Below are positions 36,108 through 44,703 of a stretch of DNA of 64,000 bases, one piece after another; the stretch's first letter is position 1; every line of letters starts with the position of its first letter. Below the pieces are notes generated by a model. The model worked only from the letters and a program-made list of their open reading frames with translations. It had not been told where the DNA came from and did no database searches. The translations under genes were made by a program, and so were the position numbers. The stretch is from Flagellimonas nanhaiensis (GTDB taxonomy: Bacteria; Bacteroidota; Bacteroidia; Flavobacteriales; Flavobacteriaceae), in contig NZ_QTJX01000003.1 of assembly GCF_003382275.1 (NCBI RefSeq), positions 186,001 through 250,000 on the forward strand. Direction: 5' to 3'.

Positions 36108-37250
36108 ATGAAGAAAATTTTAAAATGGGTCGGACTTGGAGTACTAGTATTTGGTGCTTTGTGGGCTGCTACATTTTTTATAAAGTCCAATAGCAAATCC
36201 GCAATTGAATACGAAACCCATAAACCTTTCATTTCCAATATTGAAAAGAAAACTGTGGCCACTGGGAAGGTGATTCCTGAAGATGAAGTGGAAATCAAGC
36301 CACAAATTTCTGGGATTATCGACAAAATTTATTTGGAAGAGGGCAACCCGGTCAATGCTGGCGATTTGATTGCAGTGATCAAAGTGGTTCCCAATGAACA
36401 AGCATTAAATCAAGCAAGAGGTCGTGTGAGCAATGCAGAAATAGCATTGAACAACACTAAAATTGAGTACGATCGTAACAAGGCCCTTTTTGATAAAGGC
36501 GTTATCTCCAGCCAGGATTTCAACAATTTACAATTACAGTACGATCAGGCCATTCAAGAATTGAAAAATGCACGAGCGGACTATCAAATTATTCGCGTTG
36601 GTTCTGCTGGCGGTTCTTCTTCGGCCAATACCAACATTAGAGCTACGGTAGCAGGAACCATTTTGGAAATTCCTGTTGAGGAAGGAGATCAGGTCATCCA
36701 AAGTAACAATTTCAATGATGGTACCACAATTGCCTCCATTGCAGATCTAGGTAAAATGATCTTTGAAGGAAAGGTGGACGAAGGTGAGGTAGGGAAATTG
36801 GAAATAGGAATGCCACTAAAGATCAGTTTGGGAGCCATCGAAGACAAAGAATTCAATGCCGAACTGAAGTTCATCGCCCCAAAAGGAGTAGAAGAGTCAG
36901 GAGCAGTACAATTTAAAATAGAGGGCGATGTGTCCGTAGAGGATGATTTTCTGATCAGAGCAGGGTACAGTGCCAATGCTTCCTTGGTTCTTGAGAAAAA
37001 GGACAGTATACTGGTAATTCCTGAAGCATTGCTTCAATTTGATAAGGAAACGGACAAACCTTATGTAGAGGTTTCCATTGGAGAGCAGGAGTTTGAACGA
37101 AGAGATGTGGAAATAGGAATTTCTGATGGAATCAATGTGGAAATTGTTTCTGGTTTAGATGAAAATGATGAGGTAAAACAATGGAACAAAACAGAACCCA
37201 TAAAAAAAGGTCTAGAGGAAGGTGAGGAAGAATCAGACGAGGATGCCTAA
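36108..37250 (+). CDS. MacA/HlyD-type periplasmic adaptor (2 of 2)
   Basis: 380 residues, a clear paralogue of the adaptor at 31686 (VEIKPQISGIIDKIYLEEGNPVNAGDLIAVIKVVPNEQALNQARGRV and IRATVAGTILEIPVEEGDQVIQSNNFNDGTTIASIADL). It has an N-terminal membrane anchor, lipoyl, hairpin and beta-barrel domains. The C-terminus carries an extra acidic tail (EEGEEESDEDA). It probably serves permeases 3 and 4 while the first adaptor serves 1 and 2; that pairing is inferred from gene order. Confidence 0.9.
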   Translation: MKKILKWVGLGVLVFGALWAATFFIKSNSKSAIEYETHKPFISNIEKKTVATGKVIPEDEVEIKPQISGIIDKIYLEEGNPVNAGDLIAVIKVVPNEQALNQARGRVSNAEIALNNTKIEYDRNKALFDKGVISSQDFNNLQLQYDQAIQELKNARADYQIIRVGSAGGSSSANTNIRATVAGTILEIPVEEGDQVIQSNNFNDGTTIASIADLGKMIFEGKVDEGEVGKLEIGMPLKISLGAIEDKEFNAELKFIAPKGVEESGAVQFKIEGDVSVEDDFLIRAGYSANASLVLEKKDSILVIPEALLQFDKETDKPYVEVSIGEQEFERRDVEIGISDGINVEIVSGLDENDEVKQWNKTEPIKKGLEEGEEESDEDA

Positions 37251-37278
37251 TCTAATAACAACCAAAATCAAAAAACGA

Positions 37279-38607
37279 ATGAAAAGTAGAATAATCGCAA
37301 TCTTGTTGTTGCTATTCGCGGCACATACATCCTTTGGGCAAATGAAGAAATGGACGCTACAGGAATGTGTGCAATATGCGGTGGATAACAACCTGACCAT
37401 TAAACAGTTTGAGCTCGATTTGGAGAATGCCAAAATTGATGAATCTGATGCCATCGGAGCACTTATTCCAAATTTGAATGGTACCACAACAATTTCCTCA
37501 AATACTGGTCTGTCGTTTAACCCGGCAACCAACGAGCCAACCACCAACACCATTTTTAACGTTAATGCCAATGTGTCTTCAAATGTGGTTTTGTTTGATG
37601 GACTCCGAAATTTTAAAAGGATTCAAAGAGCAAGATTGAATGGAATTGCCAACCAATATCGGGTAGATGATATAAAAGACGATATTAGGTTGAATGTGGC
37701 CAATGCTTACCTTCAGGTGTTATCCAACAAAGAAACCTTGAAGACTTTTAGAGCTCAGTTGGCCGTTACCGAGCAGGATTTAAAACGTACCAAGGAATTG
37801 GTGGAATCCGGGGTTTCACCACGAGGGGATTTGTTGGAAATTGAAGCAACAGCGGCCAATCAAGAGCAGCAGGTGGTCAATGGGGAGAGCTTGGTGCTTA
37901 TCTCAAAGATCAATCTTGCCCAATTGCTGCAGATTACCGATTATGAGAATTTCGATATCGCTGAAGAATCCTTTGATATTCCAATCTCTGATATCCTATC
38001 CAATTCACCAAAGGTGATTTTTGACAAAGCCCTTACTTTTAGAAATGACATTAAATTTTCTGAAAGCAATGTGGAGCTGTCCGAAAAGGATTTGGAAATA
38101 GCAAAGGGTGCGCGTTACCCAACACTAGCTGGATTTTTTAACTATAACACCAGATACTCTGATCAAAACAACATATTTGGTAACTTTTTTGACCAGCTCT
38201 ACATTTTTGATGGTATCTCTTACGGAGTTCAGGTAAGCGTGCCTATTTTTAATGGATGGAGCACCAGAAACAACGTAAAACGTGCTAAGATCAACGTGGA
38301 CATTTCAAGAGTACAATTAGAGCAACAGAAGCTTGAGTTGGAAACAAACATTAACCAAGCGTATGTTGATGTTACTTCTTTCTTTAAAGCCTACGAAGCC
38401 GCTGAAAAAACATTGGAAGCAAGACGGTTGGCTTACGATTATGCCAGGGAACGATTTGATGTCGGTCTAATGAATGCTTTTGATTTTAGTCAGGCCCAAT
38501 CCAGACTGGACAACGCCGAGGCCGATGTGATCAGGACCAAGTATGACTATATTTTTAGATTGAAAATATTGGAGTTCTACTTCGGTATTCCAATAACCTT
38601 AAACTAG
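37279..38607 (+). CDS. TolC family outer-membrane efflux protein
   Basis: 442 residues from the ATG at 37279, which gives a proper signal peptide (MKSRIIAILLLLFAAHTSFGQ). The frame extends to a GTG at 37222 but that overlaps the adaptor gene and precedes the signal. Two OEP (TolC) repeats are visible with their helical hairpins (WTLQECVQYAVDNNLTIKQFELDLENA at the start, then YGVQVSVPIFNGWSTRNNVKRAKINVD). It forms the outer-membrane duct for the ABC efflux complexes. Only one TolC serves the two permease/adaptor sets in the locus. Confidence 0.93.
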   Translation: MKSRIIAILLLLFAAHTSFGQMKKWTLQECVQYAVDNNLTIKQFELDLENAKIDESDAIGALIPNLNGTTTISSNTGLSFNPATNEPTTNTIFNVNANVSSNVVLFDGLRNFKRIQRARLNGIANQYRVDDIKDDIRLNVANAYLQVLSNKETLKTFRAQLAVTEQDLKRTKELVESGVSPRGDLLEIEATAANQEQQVVNGESLVLISKINLAQLLQITDYENFDIAEESFDIPISDILSNSPKVIFDKALTFRNDIKFSESNVELSEKDLEIAKGARYPTLAGFFNYNTRYSDQNNIFGNFFDQLYIFDGISYGVQVSVPIFNGWSTRNNVKRAKINVDISRVQLEQQKLELETNINQAYVDVTSFFKAYEAAEKTLEARRLAYDYARERFDVGLMNAFDFSQAQSRLDNAEADVIRTKYDYIFRLKILEFYFGIPITLN

Positions 38608-38609
38608 CG

Positions 38610-38617
38610 TATATTTG
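38610..38617 (+). promoter_or_regulatory. Putative -7 element just before tsaB
   Basis: TATATTTG, an exact TAnnTTTG match, ends 8 bp before the tsaB ATG at 38626. A transcript from here would have almost no leader. No TTG lies at the usual distance, so support is partial. Confidence 0.35.
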
Positions 38618-38625
38618 TGGCCGCT

Positions 38626-39303
38626 ATGGCCAAGATACTCAATCTAGAAACCGCAACGACCAATTGTTCCGTTAGTATTTCCAACGGTACAGAAATCGTT
38701 GCCATAAAGGAAAACAATTCGTTGAACTATTCGCATGCAGAACAGCTGCATGTATTCATAAAAGAAGCCTTGGATGAGGCTTCTTTGCGTTTTTCGGATT
38801 TGGATGCCATGGCAATCAGTAAAGGTCCAGGGTCTTATACCGGGTTGAGAATAGGTGTTTCTGCTGCAAAAGGCCTTTGTTTTTCGTTGGATTTACCCTT
38901 GATTTCCGTTCCAACATTGCAAAGTATGGCATATCAGGCCAATGCTGGAGAGGGAGAAATCATTATTCCTGTTCTGGATGCACGAAGGATGGAGGTATAT
39001 TCCGCAGTATTTGATTCAGATTACCACGAAATAAGGGGGACAAGAGCCGAGATCATAGATGAAAACGCTTTTTCTGAATATGTTGCCAAACAAAAGGTGC
39101 ACATTGTTGGAAGTGGAGCCGCAAAGTGCAAAGAAGTTCTAGAGCATTCCAATTTTCATTTTGATAATTCGGTGTTGCCATCTTCCAGACAGATGGCCAT
39201 TTTGTCCCATGAAAAATATCAGGCAGGTCAATTTGAGGATGTTGCCTATTTTGAACCTTATTATTTAAAGGATTTTGTAGTGCACACCAAGAAGAAGGAC
39301 TAA
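38626..39303 (+). CDS. tsaB: tRNA N6-threonylcarbamoyladenosine biosynthesis protein TsaB
   Basis: 225 residues from the ATG at 38626 (MAKILNLETATTNCSVSIS); a GTG at 38617 is less likely. It is an ASKHA-fold pseudo-kinase that partners TsaD and TsaE in making t6A37 of tRNAs. Family features are present: the N-terminal LNLETATTNCSVSI, then LDAMAISKGPGSYTGLRIGVSAAKGLC, the signature of TsaB. Its 3' end overlaps the convergent MscS gene by 4 bp. It starts 18 bp after the tolC-like stop but is probably a separate unit. Confidence 0.92.
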   Translation: MAKILNLETATTNCSVSISNGTEIVAIKENNSLNYSHAEQLHVFIKEALDEASLRFSDLDAMAISKGPGSYTGLRIGVSAAKGLCFSLDLPLISVPTLQSMAYQANAGEGEIIIPVLDARRMEVYSAVFDSDYHEIRGTRAEIIDENAFSEYVAKQKVHIVGSGAAKCKEVLEHSNFHFDNSVLPSSRQMAILSHEKYQAGQFEDVAYFEPYYLKDFVVHTKKKD

Positions 39304-40127
39304 TCCCCATCCATGCTGTGAATAACACGCTGTGGGAAGGGAATTTCAATCCCAGCATTATCAAAACGTAGTTTTGTTTCTTCAATTACATAAAAGTGAG
39401 ACGCCCAGAAAACTTCATTTTTGGCCCAAAAACGAAGTGTAAGATTTACAGAGCTGTCCCCAAGTTGACCTACATATACCTCTGGAGCTGGATCGGTAAG
39501 TATGTCGGGGTAGTCCGCACAGATTTTTAGTAAAATGTCTTTGGCCTCTTTAATATTGGAGCCATATCCTATGCCAATATCAAATTTGTCCCTTCGGGTA
39601 TCTTCCATGTTATAGTTGACAATGCTCCCGTTTGAAAGCTGTCCGTTGGGGATTATGGCCACTTGGTTGCCAAAAGTGTTGAGTTTGGTACTAAAAATAG
39701 AAATCTCCTTAACACTGCCCTCGACCCCTTGGGCCGATATCCAGTCCCCAATCTTGAATGGTTTGAATATGAGGATCAATACCCCGCCTGCAAAATTGGC
39801 CAGCGAACCTTGAAGGGCCAATCCTATGGCAAGTCCGGCCGCACCGATCATGGCCACTAGTGAAGAGGTCTTTACTCCGAGTTGGGTTACCACTAAAACG
39901 AACAAAAGTACCTTTAGCGCAATGCTAATAAAGCTTTGAAGGAACGTTTCCAGAGTTTCGTCGTAGTCCTTGCGGTCAAAAAACCTTCTTACAATACGGT
40001 TTATAAAACGTATTACCCAAAGCCCAACTACAAAAATAATTATGGCCAATATAAGGTGGGGCAGCATGTTTATAAGCCAGTCTATGCTTTTATCAATGTA
40101 TTCTTGATAACCTTCCAACTCTTCCAT
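39300..40127 (-). CDS. MscS-family mechanosensitive channel
   Basis: 275 residues, the size of E. coli MscS. Three N-terminal membrane segments (about 18-36, 60-85 and the pore-lining helix SSLVAMIGAAGLAIGLALQGSLANFAGGVLILIFKPFKIGDWI near 88-130) are followed by the cytoplasmic beta domain (VKEISIFSTKLNTFGNQVAIIPNGQLSNGSIVNYN) and the C-terminal alpha-beta domain. It opens on membrane tension to release solutes during osmotic downshock. A near-consensus box TACATTTA on the minus strand (40162-40155) precedes the gene. Confidence 0.93.
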   Translation of the reverse strand: MEELEGYQEYIDKSIDWLINMLPHLILAIIIFVVGLWVIRFINRIVRRFFDRKDYDETLETFLQSFISIALKVLLFVLVVTQLGVKTSSLVAMIGAAGLAIGLALQGSLANFAGGVLILIFKPFKIGDWISAQGVEGSVKEISIFSTKLNTFGNQVAIIPNGQLSNGSIVNYNMEDTRRDKFDIGIGYGSNIKEAKDILLKICADYPDILTDPAPEVYVGQLGDSSVNLTLRFWAKNEVFWASHFYVIEETKLRFDNAGIEIPFPQRVIHSMDGD

Positions 40128-40196
40128 AACTAATATGTTTTTAAAAGATGATGTTAAATGTAGTTCCTTGTTGGTTTAAAAGCGACCAAAACTTGG

Positions 40197-42311
40197 TTAT
40201 TTGAAGGATTTAATTTGTTTTAAAGCATCCTGGGAAGTAGTTACGGGGAGTTTGCACGTTCCCTCAATACATACATACACAAAAGTTTCCCCTTCAACGT
40301 ACCTGTTCTGCAAAAGTTCAATACTGCCATCTTTTTTGGATCCAGTTAGAATACTATTGGGAAGGTAGTTTCCACTGATTTCCTTTCCTAAGGTTTTAAA
40401 ATCATCTCCAAGGATGGCTATTTCATAAAAATTCTGGTTTTCATAAAGTACCAGGTTCAACCAGTTGGCATAGCCCTGCGCTGTTTCATCAAAATTTTCC
40501 TGTACGTTTTTGAGCATTTGTTTGGCAATGTCCCCATATCCTTCCTGTGGAAAAAGTTTGTGGAATTTCAACAAGTTTTTGCCCATGATGGAATTGGAAG
40601 CCGAAATGACATTGTCATTGACCTCTATGCTCCTTCGTATTAATGAGTGGTCTTCATCTGAAGTGAAGAAGAACATACCTGAATCCTTGTCCAAAAAGTG
40701 TTTTTGAGTGTAATCCAACAAAGATTTGGCGTGATTCAACCACTTTTCGTCAAAAGTTACTTCGTAAAGCGCCAAATATGCTTCAATTACCGTAGCATAA
40801 TCTTCAAGAAAAGCGTTGATGGTACTCTCACCTTCTTTATGGTTACGGAAAAGGGAATAATCCTTTTTAAGCATTTCCTTTTCAATAAATTTAGCATTGG
40901 CCAAGGCTAAATCTAGATACTCTTGATTGCCCAAATATCGATAAGCATCTACAAGGCCTGAAAGCATCAATCCGTTCCAAGAGGTAAGGATTTTATCATC
41001 TAATCTTGGTTTGTTACGTTTTGCTCTTTCTTTTTTGAGCAAGCTGAGCGCTTCGTTCATTTTTTCTTTCAACACTGGAACGGAGAGATTGTGTTTCTCA
41101 GCAATTTCCGCATCATCCTTATCCCGAATAAGAACATAATTGCCTTTTTCCCAAAGGCCGTAGGAATTAATGTTGTAGTAATCTTTGAAAACTTCAAAGT
41201 CACTTCCCAACAATTGTTCGAGCTCCTCTTTTGTCCATACATAGTAGGCCCCTTCTTCAAGTTCCCCATTTTCATCCAGGCTATCTGCATCCAATGAAGA
41301 ATAGAACCCTCCATTTTTATCTAGAAGCTCTTCTTGCACAAAAGCAATGGTCTCCTCGACTACTTCTTTGTACAATTCGTTTTTGGTAACGGCATAGGCT
41401 TTGGCATATAAACTCGCCAATTGTCCGTTATCGTATAGCATTTTTTCAAAATGGGGGACATGCCATTTAGTGTCAACGGCATACCTGGAGAAACCTCCGC
41501 CAACATGATCGTAGACCCCGCCAAAGGCCATCCTCCTTAACGTAACGTTTACTTGCTCCAGGAGCTCCGGTTTGGAATTTGCAGTGGCATAGTGCAAGAG
41601 AAAATCCCAATTGTTGGGCATCATGAACTTTGGTGCACGTTTGTATCCTCCCAAGAAATTATCAAAATGTTGCGACCATTTAGCTACAGCTCCATCCAAC
41701 TGATCTAGATTGTAAATGTCCGAGTCCCCCTTGTTCTCTACCAGATTTATAGCATTGATTCCATTGGAAAGGTCTGCTGCATATTGGACTACCCTTTGCT
41801 TGTCTTCTTTGTAGAGTTTGGTGAGCTGCTCCAAGGATTTTATCCAGTTTTCCTTTGGAACGTAGGTCGCTCCCCAGAAAGGTCTTCCATCTGGCAAAGC
41901 CACAATGTTCAATGGCCATCCTCCGTTTCCGGATATCATCTGAATGGCATCCATATAGATTTGGTCTACATCCGGCCTTTCTTCCCTGTCTATTTTTATG
42001 TTGATGAAGTTTTCATTCATCATTTGGGCAACGGCCTCATCTTCAAAACATTCTTCTTCCATAACGTGGCACCAGTGACATGCGGCATACCCAATGCTTA
42101 TGAGCAGTGGTTTGTCCTCTTTTTGGGCGCGTTCCAATACTTCAGGTTTCCAGGCTTCCCAATTTACCGGATTATGTGCATGTTGCAGGAGGTAGGGGCT
42201 GGTTTCGTGAATAAGGGCATTGGTGTATTTGTGGCTCACTTTGTTTGTTTTTTGGGTACATCCATGTGTTAGAAACAACAGAATTGTTACGAAGGTGATT
42301 TTTTTGAGCAT
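40197..42311 (-). CDS. DUF255/thioredoxin-domain YyaL-like protein (SPATA20 family), predicted lipoprotein
   Basis: 704 residues from the ATG at 42311. This start gives a lipoprotein signal MLKKITFVTILLFLTHGC with lipobox LTHGC. An ATG six codons upstream (42329) directly abuts a terminator stem and is less likely. The thioredoxin-like domain carries YAACHWCHVMEEECF with a CxxC of the SPATA20/YyaL type, after NPVNWEAWKPEVLERAQKEDKPLL. The rest is an all-alpha six-hairpin glycosidase-like region (FFTSDEDHSL, GGVYDHVGGGFSRYAVD). Function is unresolved in the family; cell-surface or periplasmic anchoring is suggested by the lipobox. Confidence 0.88.
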   Translation of the reverse strand: MLKKITFVTILLFLTHGCTQKTNKVSHKYTNALIHETSPYLLQHAHNPVNWEAWKPEVLERAQKEDKPLLISIGYAACHWCHVMEEECFEDEAVAQMMNENFINIKIDREERPDVDQIYMDAIQMISGNGGWPLNIVALPDGRPFWGATYVPKENWIKSLEQLTKLYKEDKQRVVQYAADLSNGINAINLVENKGDSDIYNLDQLDGAVAKWSQHFDNFLGGYKRAPKFMMPNNWDFLLHYATANSKPELLEQVNVTLRRMAFGGVYDHVGGGFSRYAVDTKWHVPHFEKMLYDNGQLASLYAKAYAVTKNELYKEVVEETIAFVQEELLDKNGGFYSSLDADSLDENGELEEGAYYVWTKEELEQLLGSDFEVFKDYYNINSYGLWEKGNYVLIRDKDDAEIAEKHNLSVPVLKEKMNEALSLLKKERAKRNKPRLDDKILTSWNGLMLSGLVDAYRYLGNQEYLDLALANAKFIEKEMLKKDYSLFRNHKEGESTINAFLEDYATVIEAYLALYEVTFDEKWLNHAKSLLDYTQKHFLDKDSGMFFFTSDEDHSLIRRSIEVNDNVISASNSIMGKNLLKFHKLFPQEGYGDIAKQMLKNVQENFDETAQGYANWLNLVLYENQNFYEIAILGDDFKTLGKEISGNYLPNSILTGSKKDGSIELLQNRYVEGETFVYVCIEGTCKLPVTTSQDALKQIKSFK

Positions 42312-42330
42312 GTCTACTTTTTTGAACATA

Positions 42331-42359
42331 AAAAAAGCGCCAAATAGAGGCGCATTTTT
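42331..42359 (-). terminator. Terminator between the dodecin gene and the DUF255 gene
   Basis: GCGCC/GGCGC stem with a 7-base loop and A/T runs on both sides (42337-42341 and 42349-42353). On the minus strand it ends in a T-run and lies 19 bp beyond the dodecin stop. Confidence 0.75.
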
Positions 42360-42377
42360 AGGTGGCCTGCTAAAAGA

Positions 42378-42578
42378 TTATTTTACCTCAAAGGTAATTT
42401 TAACATTGACTCTATAGTCGTCAATTTTTCCATCCTTAACAGATGCACTTTGCTCGTTAATATATACCGAGCGAATATTCTTTACAGATTTGGAAGCTTG
42501 TTCCAAAGCGTTTTTTGCGGCTTGTTCCCAGCTTTCGTCTGAGTTTGCCAATACTTCAATTACTTTTAATACTACCAT
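42378..42578 (-). CDS. Dodecin family flavin-binding protein
   Basis: 66 residues from the ATG at 42578 (MVVLKVIEVLANSDESWEQAAKNALEQASKSVKNIRSVYINEQSASVKDGKIDDYRVNVKITFEVK), the standard dodecin size. An in-frame ATG nine codons upstream is unlikely because dodecins start at VxKVIEV. Dodecins form dodecameric shells that store or buffer flavins. The SW pair at DESW fits the family, in which an aromatic residue stacks on the flavin. It lies 69 bp downstream of the nfu gene on the same strand, and could be cotranscribed. Confidence 0.9.
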   Translation of the reverse strand: MVVLKVIEVLANSDESWEQAAKNALEQASKSVKNIRSVYINEQSASVKDGKIDDYRVNVKITFEVK

Positions 42579-42647
42579 GGTTAATGTTTTAAAAATTCCA
42601 TTCAATTTAGGAAAAAAAGGCGCAATGACCGAATGATATGCTGAAAA

Positions 42648-43544
42648 TCAACCATTGATGGCAACCACCTCGTTTACCTTATCTCCCATCATGTTTTTAA
42701 GCATGGTCTCAATACCATTTTTAAGCGTAAAAGTAGATGACGGACAGCCACTACAGGCTCCTTGAAGGACCACATTAACGGTGCCACTTTCCTTTTCGTA
42801 GGATTGGAACATGATATTGCCTCCATCACTGGCAACCGCTGGCTTCACGTATTCTTCTAAAATGTCAATTATTTGTTGGGAAGTTTCGTCCAGATTTACA
42901 TTGCCGACGGTTTCAGAAGCCTCTTCACGTGCTTTTTCAATGGCGGTTTCCGATACAACCTGTTTTCCATCGGCCAAAAAGTCGCGTATAAACTCCCTTA
43001 ACTGCATGGTGATTTCTTCCCATTCTGCAACATCGAATTTGGAAATGGAAACATAGTTTTCATCAAAAAACACTTCCTTGACAAAAGGGAAATGGAAAAG
43101 CTCCATAGCCAAAGGAGACTCCTTGGCATCATCAATGTTCTTGAATTCATAGCTGGTGGGAACAATTCGTTTATTGGCTACAAACTTCATTACTCCGGGA
43201 TTTGGAGTTACCTCTGCGTATACGGTTATGGGCTGCTTTTTTTGCGTGGATTCCTCATTTACTATGGGTTCTCCAGCATTTAAATACTCTACCAACTGTT
43301 GGGCCACTTCGTCTTTAACATCATCCCATTCTACAATGTCAAAACGCTCCATGGCTATGAAATTTCCGGAGATATAAACAGTTTTGATGAAGGGTAGGTA
43401 GAACAATTGCTGGGCCAATGGGGAATCCTTGGCTTCATCAATGTTTTTATATTCATAGTTTCCCTTTACCAAAAAATTATTGGCCTCAAATTTTAGTATT
43501 TTCGAGTTGTTGGTAGATGCAACCGTAATGTTGTATTCTTTCAT
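42648..43544 (-). CDS. NifU-like Fe-S scaffold with two tandem Nfu_N domains
   Basis: 298 residues from the ATG at 43544. The open frame continues to 43691, but that start would lie upstream of the promoter and overlap the divergent porP-like gene. Two copies of the Nfu N-terminal domain are visible (residues about 1-85 and 105-190; compare FVKGNYEYKNIDEAKDSPLAQQLFYLPFIKTVYI with VPTSYEFKNIDDAKESPLAMELFHFPFVKEVFF). The C-terminal NifU domain (about 215-298) carries the cluster motif GACSGCPSST (CxxC). It assembles and delivers 4Fe-4S clusters. The doubled N-terminal domain is more than the single one of typical Nfu proteins. Confidence 0.9.
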   Translation of the reverse strand: MKEYNITVASTNNSKILKFEANNFLVKGNYEYKNIDEAKDSPLAQQLFYLPFIKTVYISGNFIAMERFDIVEWDDVKDEVAQQLVEYLNAGEPIVNEESTQKKQPITVYAEVTPNPGVMKFVANKRIVPTSYEFKNIDDAKESPLAMELFHFPFVKEVFFDENYVSISKFDVAEWEEITMQLREFIRDFLADGKQVVSETAIEKAREEASETVGNVNLDETSQQIIDILEEYVKPAVASDGGNIMFQSYEKESGTVNVVLQGACSGCPSSTFTLKNGIETMLKNMMGDKVNEVVAING

Positions 43545-43558
43545 GGCAAATATTTTGA

Positions 43559-43589
43559 CAAAAATACCAATAGTATGGTTGAGGAACAA
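43559..43589 (-). promoter_or_regulatory. Promoter of the nfu gene (TTG-N20-TAnnTTTG)
   Basis: On the minus strand TTG (43589-43587), a 20-bp spacer, then TATTTTTG (43566-43559), a perfect -33/-7 match. The -7 box ends 14 bp before the ATG at 43544, which supports that start. Confidence 0.65.
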
Positions 43590-43669
43590 AATATAATAAT
43601 GTACCTCTTCGACCGTTATCTTAGTGTTTGATTGTCTTAAAAATCTAAACTTAAGCCCAAAATCGTCAC

Positions 43670-44701
43670 ATGAGACGCTATATAACCTCACTCATCATAA
43701 CCCTAATCTTTGGGCTGACCTGTAAGGCTCAAGAAGGAATACCCGTATATTTTGATTATTTGGCAGATAACTATTATCTCGTATACCCCTCTATGGCCGG
43801 TATAAGCGAAGGAGGTAAAATACGTCTTACTGCCAGAAAACAATGGTTTGATGTTGATGAGGCCCCTAGTTTACAGACTTTGAACGCCAATTTTAGGGTA
43901 GGTGAACGAAGCGGAGTTGGAGCAATATTGTTCAATGATGCCAATGGGTATCATTCCCAGACCGGTTTTAAGGGGACTTATGCCCACCATTTGCAGCTGG
44001 GAGGTGATTTTAGGACACTTAATCAAATCTCCTTTGGTTTAAGCGGGACAATCTTGCTGAGTAGCCTAGATGAAACAGAGTTTAGGTCGGTACTCCCTGA
44101 CCCTGCTATTTCCGGTACCAAGATTACAGCCTCTTATTTTAATGTGGATTTGGGTGTTTCATATAGTTTTATGGAGTTTTATGCCCATGCGGCTATCTTG
44201 AATGTTTTGGAAACATCCAGGGATTTATATCGAAGGGGTAGAACAGACGACCCCGATAATTTAGGGGTACCCAGAGTTGACAATTTACGTAGGTATTTGT
44301 TGTCCGCTGGATACGTTTTTGGAAGAAATACCCGGATAGAGCCTTCTGTACTTTTTCAGATGACCGATTTCACCAAGGAGAAGACCATTGACATAAACGC
44401 GAAGGTTTACAAGGATTTAAATGATGATACAACGCTTTGGGGCGGACTTTCCTATAGGAGAAGTTTTGATGGGGCGCAATTCATAAACAATGGGGGTTTT
44501 GGTGAACAGCGACTACAGCTTTTCACACCTATTGTTGGTGTCAATTACAAGAGGTTTTTGTTCTCCTATAATTATTCCTATCAGTCGGGGGATATTCGTT
44601 TTGACAATGGCGGTTTTCATCAGATTACCTTGGGTTACGACTTTGGTGAAACGGACCAAGGCAAACGCTATGATTGTTACTGCCCTGCGGCCAATAATTA
44701 A
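43670..44701 (+). CDS. PorP/SprF family type IX secretion system outer-membrane protein (orphan)
   Basis: 343 residues. A signal peptide (MRRYITSLIITLIFGLTCKAQ) is followed by the family opening GIPVYFDYLADNYYLVYPSMAGISEGGKIRLTARKQW, and the remaining sequence alternates as expected of an outer-membrane beta-barrel (LGYDFGETDQ near the end). PorP/SprF proteins anchor or help export large type B CTD adhesins. No adhesin gene adjoins it. It is divergent from nfu and convergent with the VWA gene, so it is an orphan copy. Confidence 0.9.
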   Translation: MRRYITSLIITLIFGLTCKAQEGIPVYFDYLADNYYLVYPSMAGISEGGKIRLTARKQWFDVDEAPSLQTLNANFRVGERSGVGAILFNDANGYHSQTGFKGTYAHHLQLGGDFRTLNQISFGLSGTILLSSLDETEFRSVLPDPAISGTKITASYFNVDLGVSYSFMEFYAHAAILNVLETSRDLYRRGRTDDPDNLGVPRVDNLRRYLLSAGYVFGRNTRIEPSVLFQMTDFTKEKTIDINAKVYKDLNDDTTLWGGLSYRRSFDGAQFINNGGFGEQRLQLFTPIVGVNYKRFLFSYNYSYQSGDIRFDNGGFHQITLGYDFGETDQGKRYDCYCPAANN

Positions 44702-44703
44702 AA

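Noticed and set aside
37222-37278. Upstream GTG start of the TolC-family gene
   Set aside because: It overlaps the adaptor gene and would place 19 polar residues before the signal peptide that begins at 37279.
43545-43691. Upstream extension of the nfu frame (49 more residues)
   Set aside because: It contains the perfect minus-strand promoter and overlaps the divergent PorP/SprF start; homologues begin at the Nfu domain.
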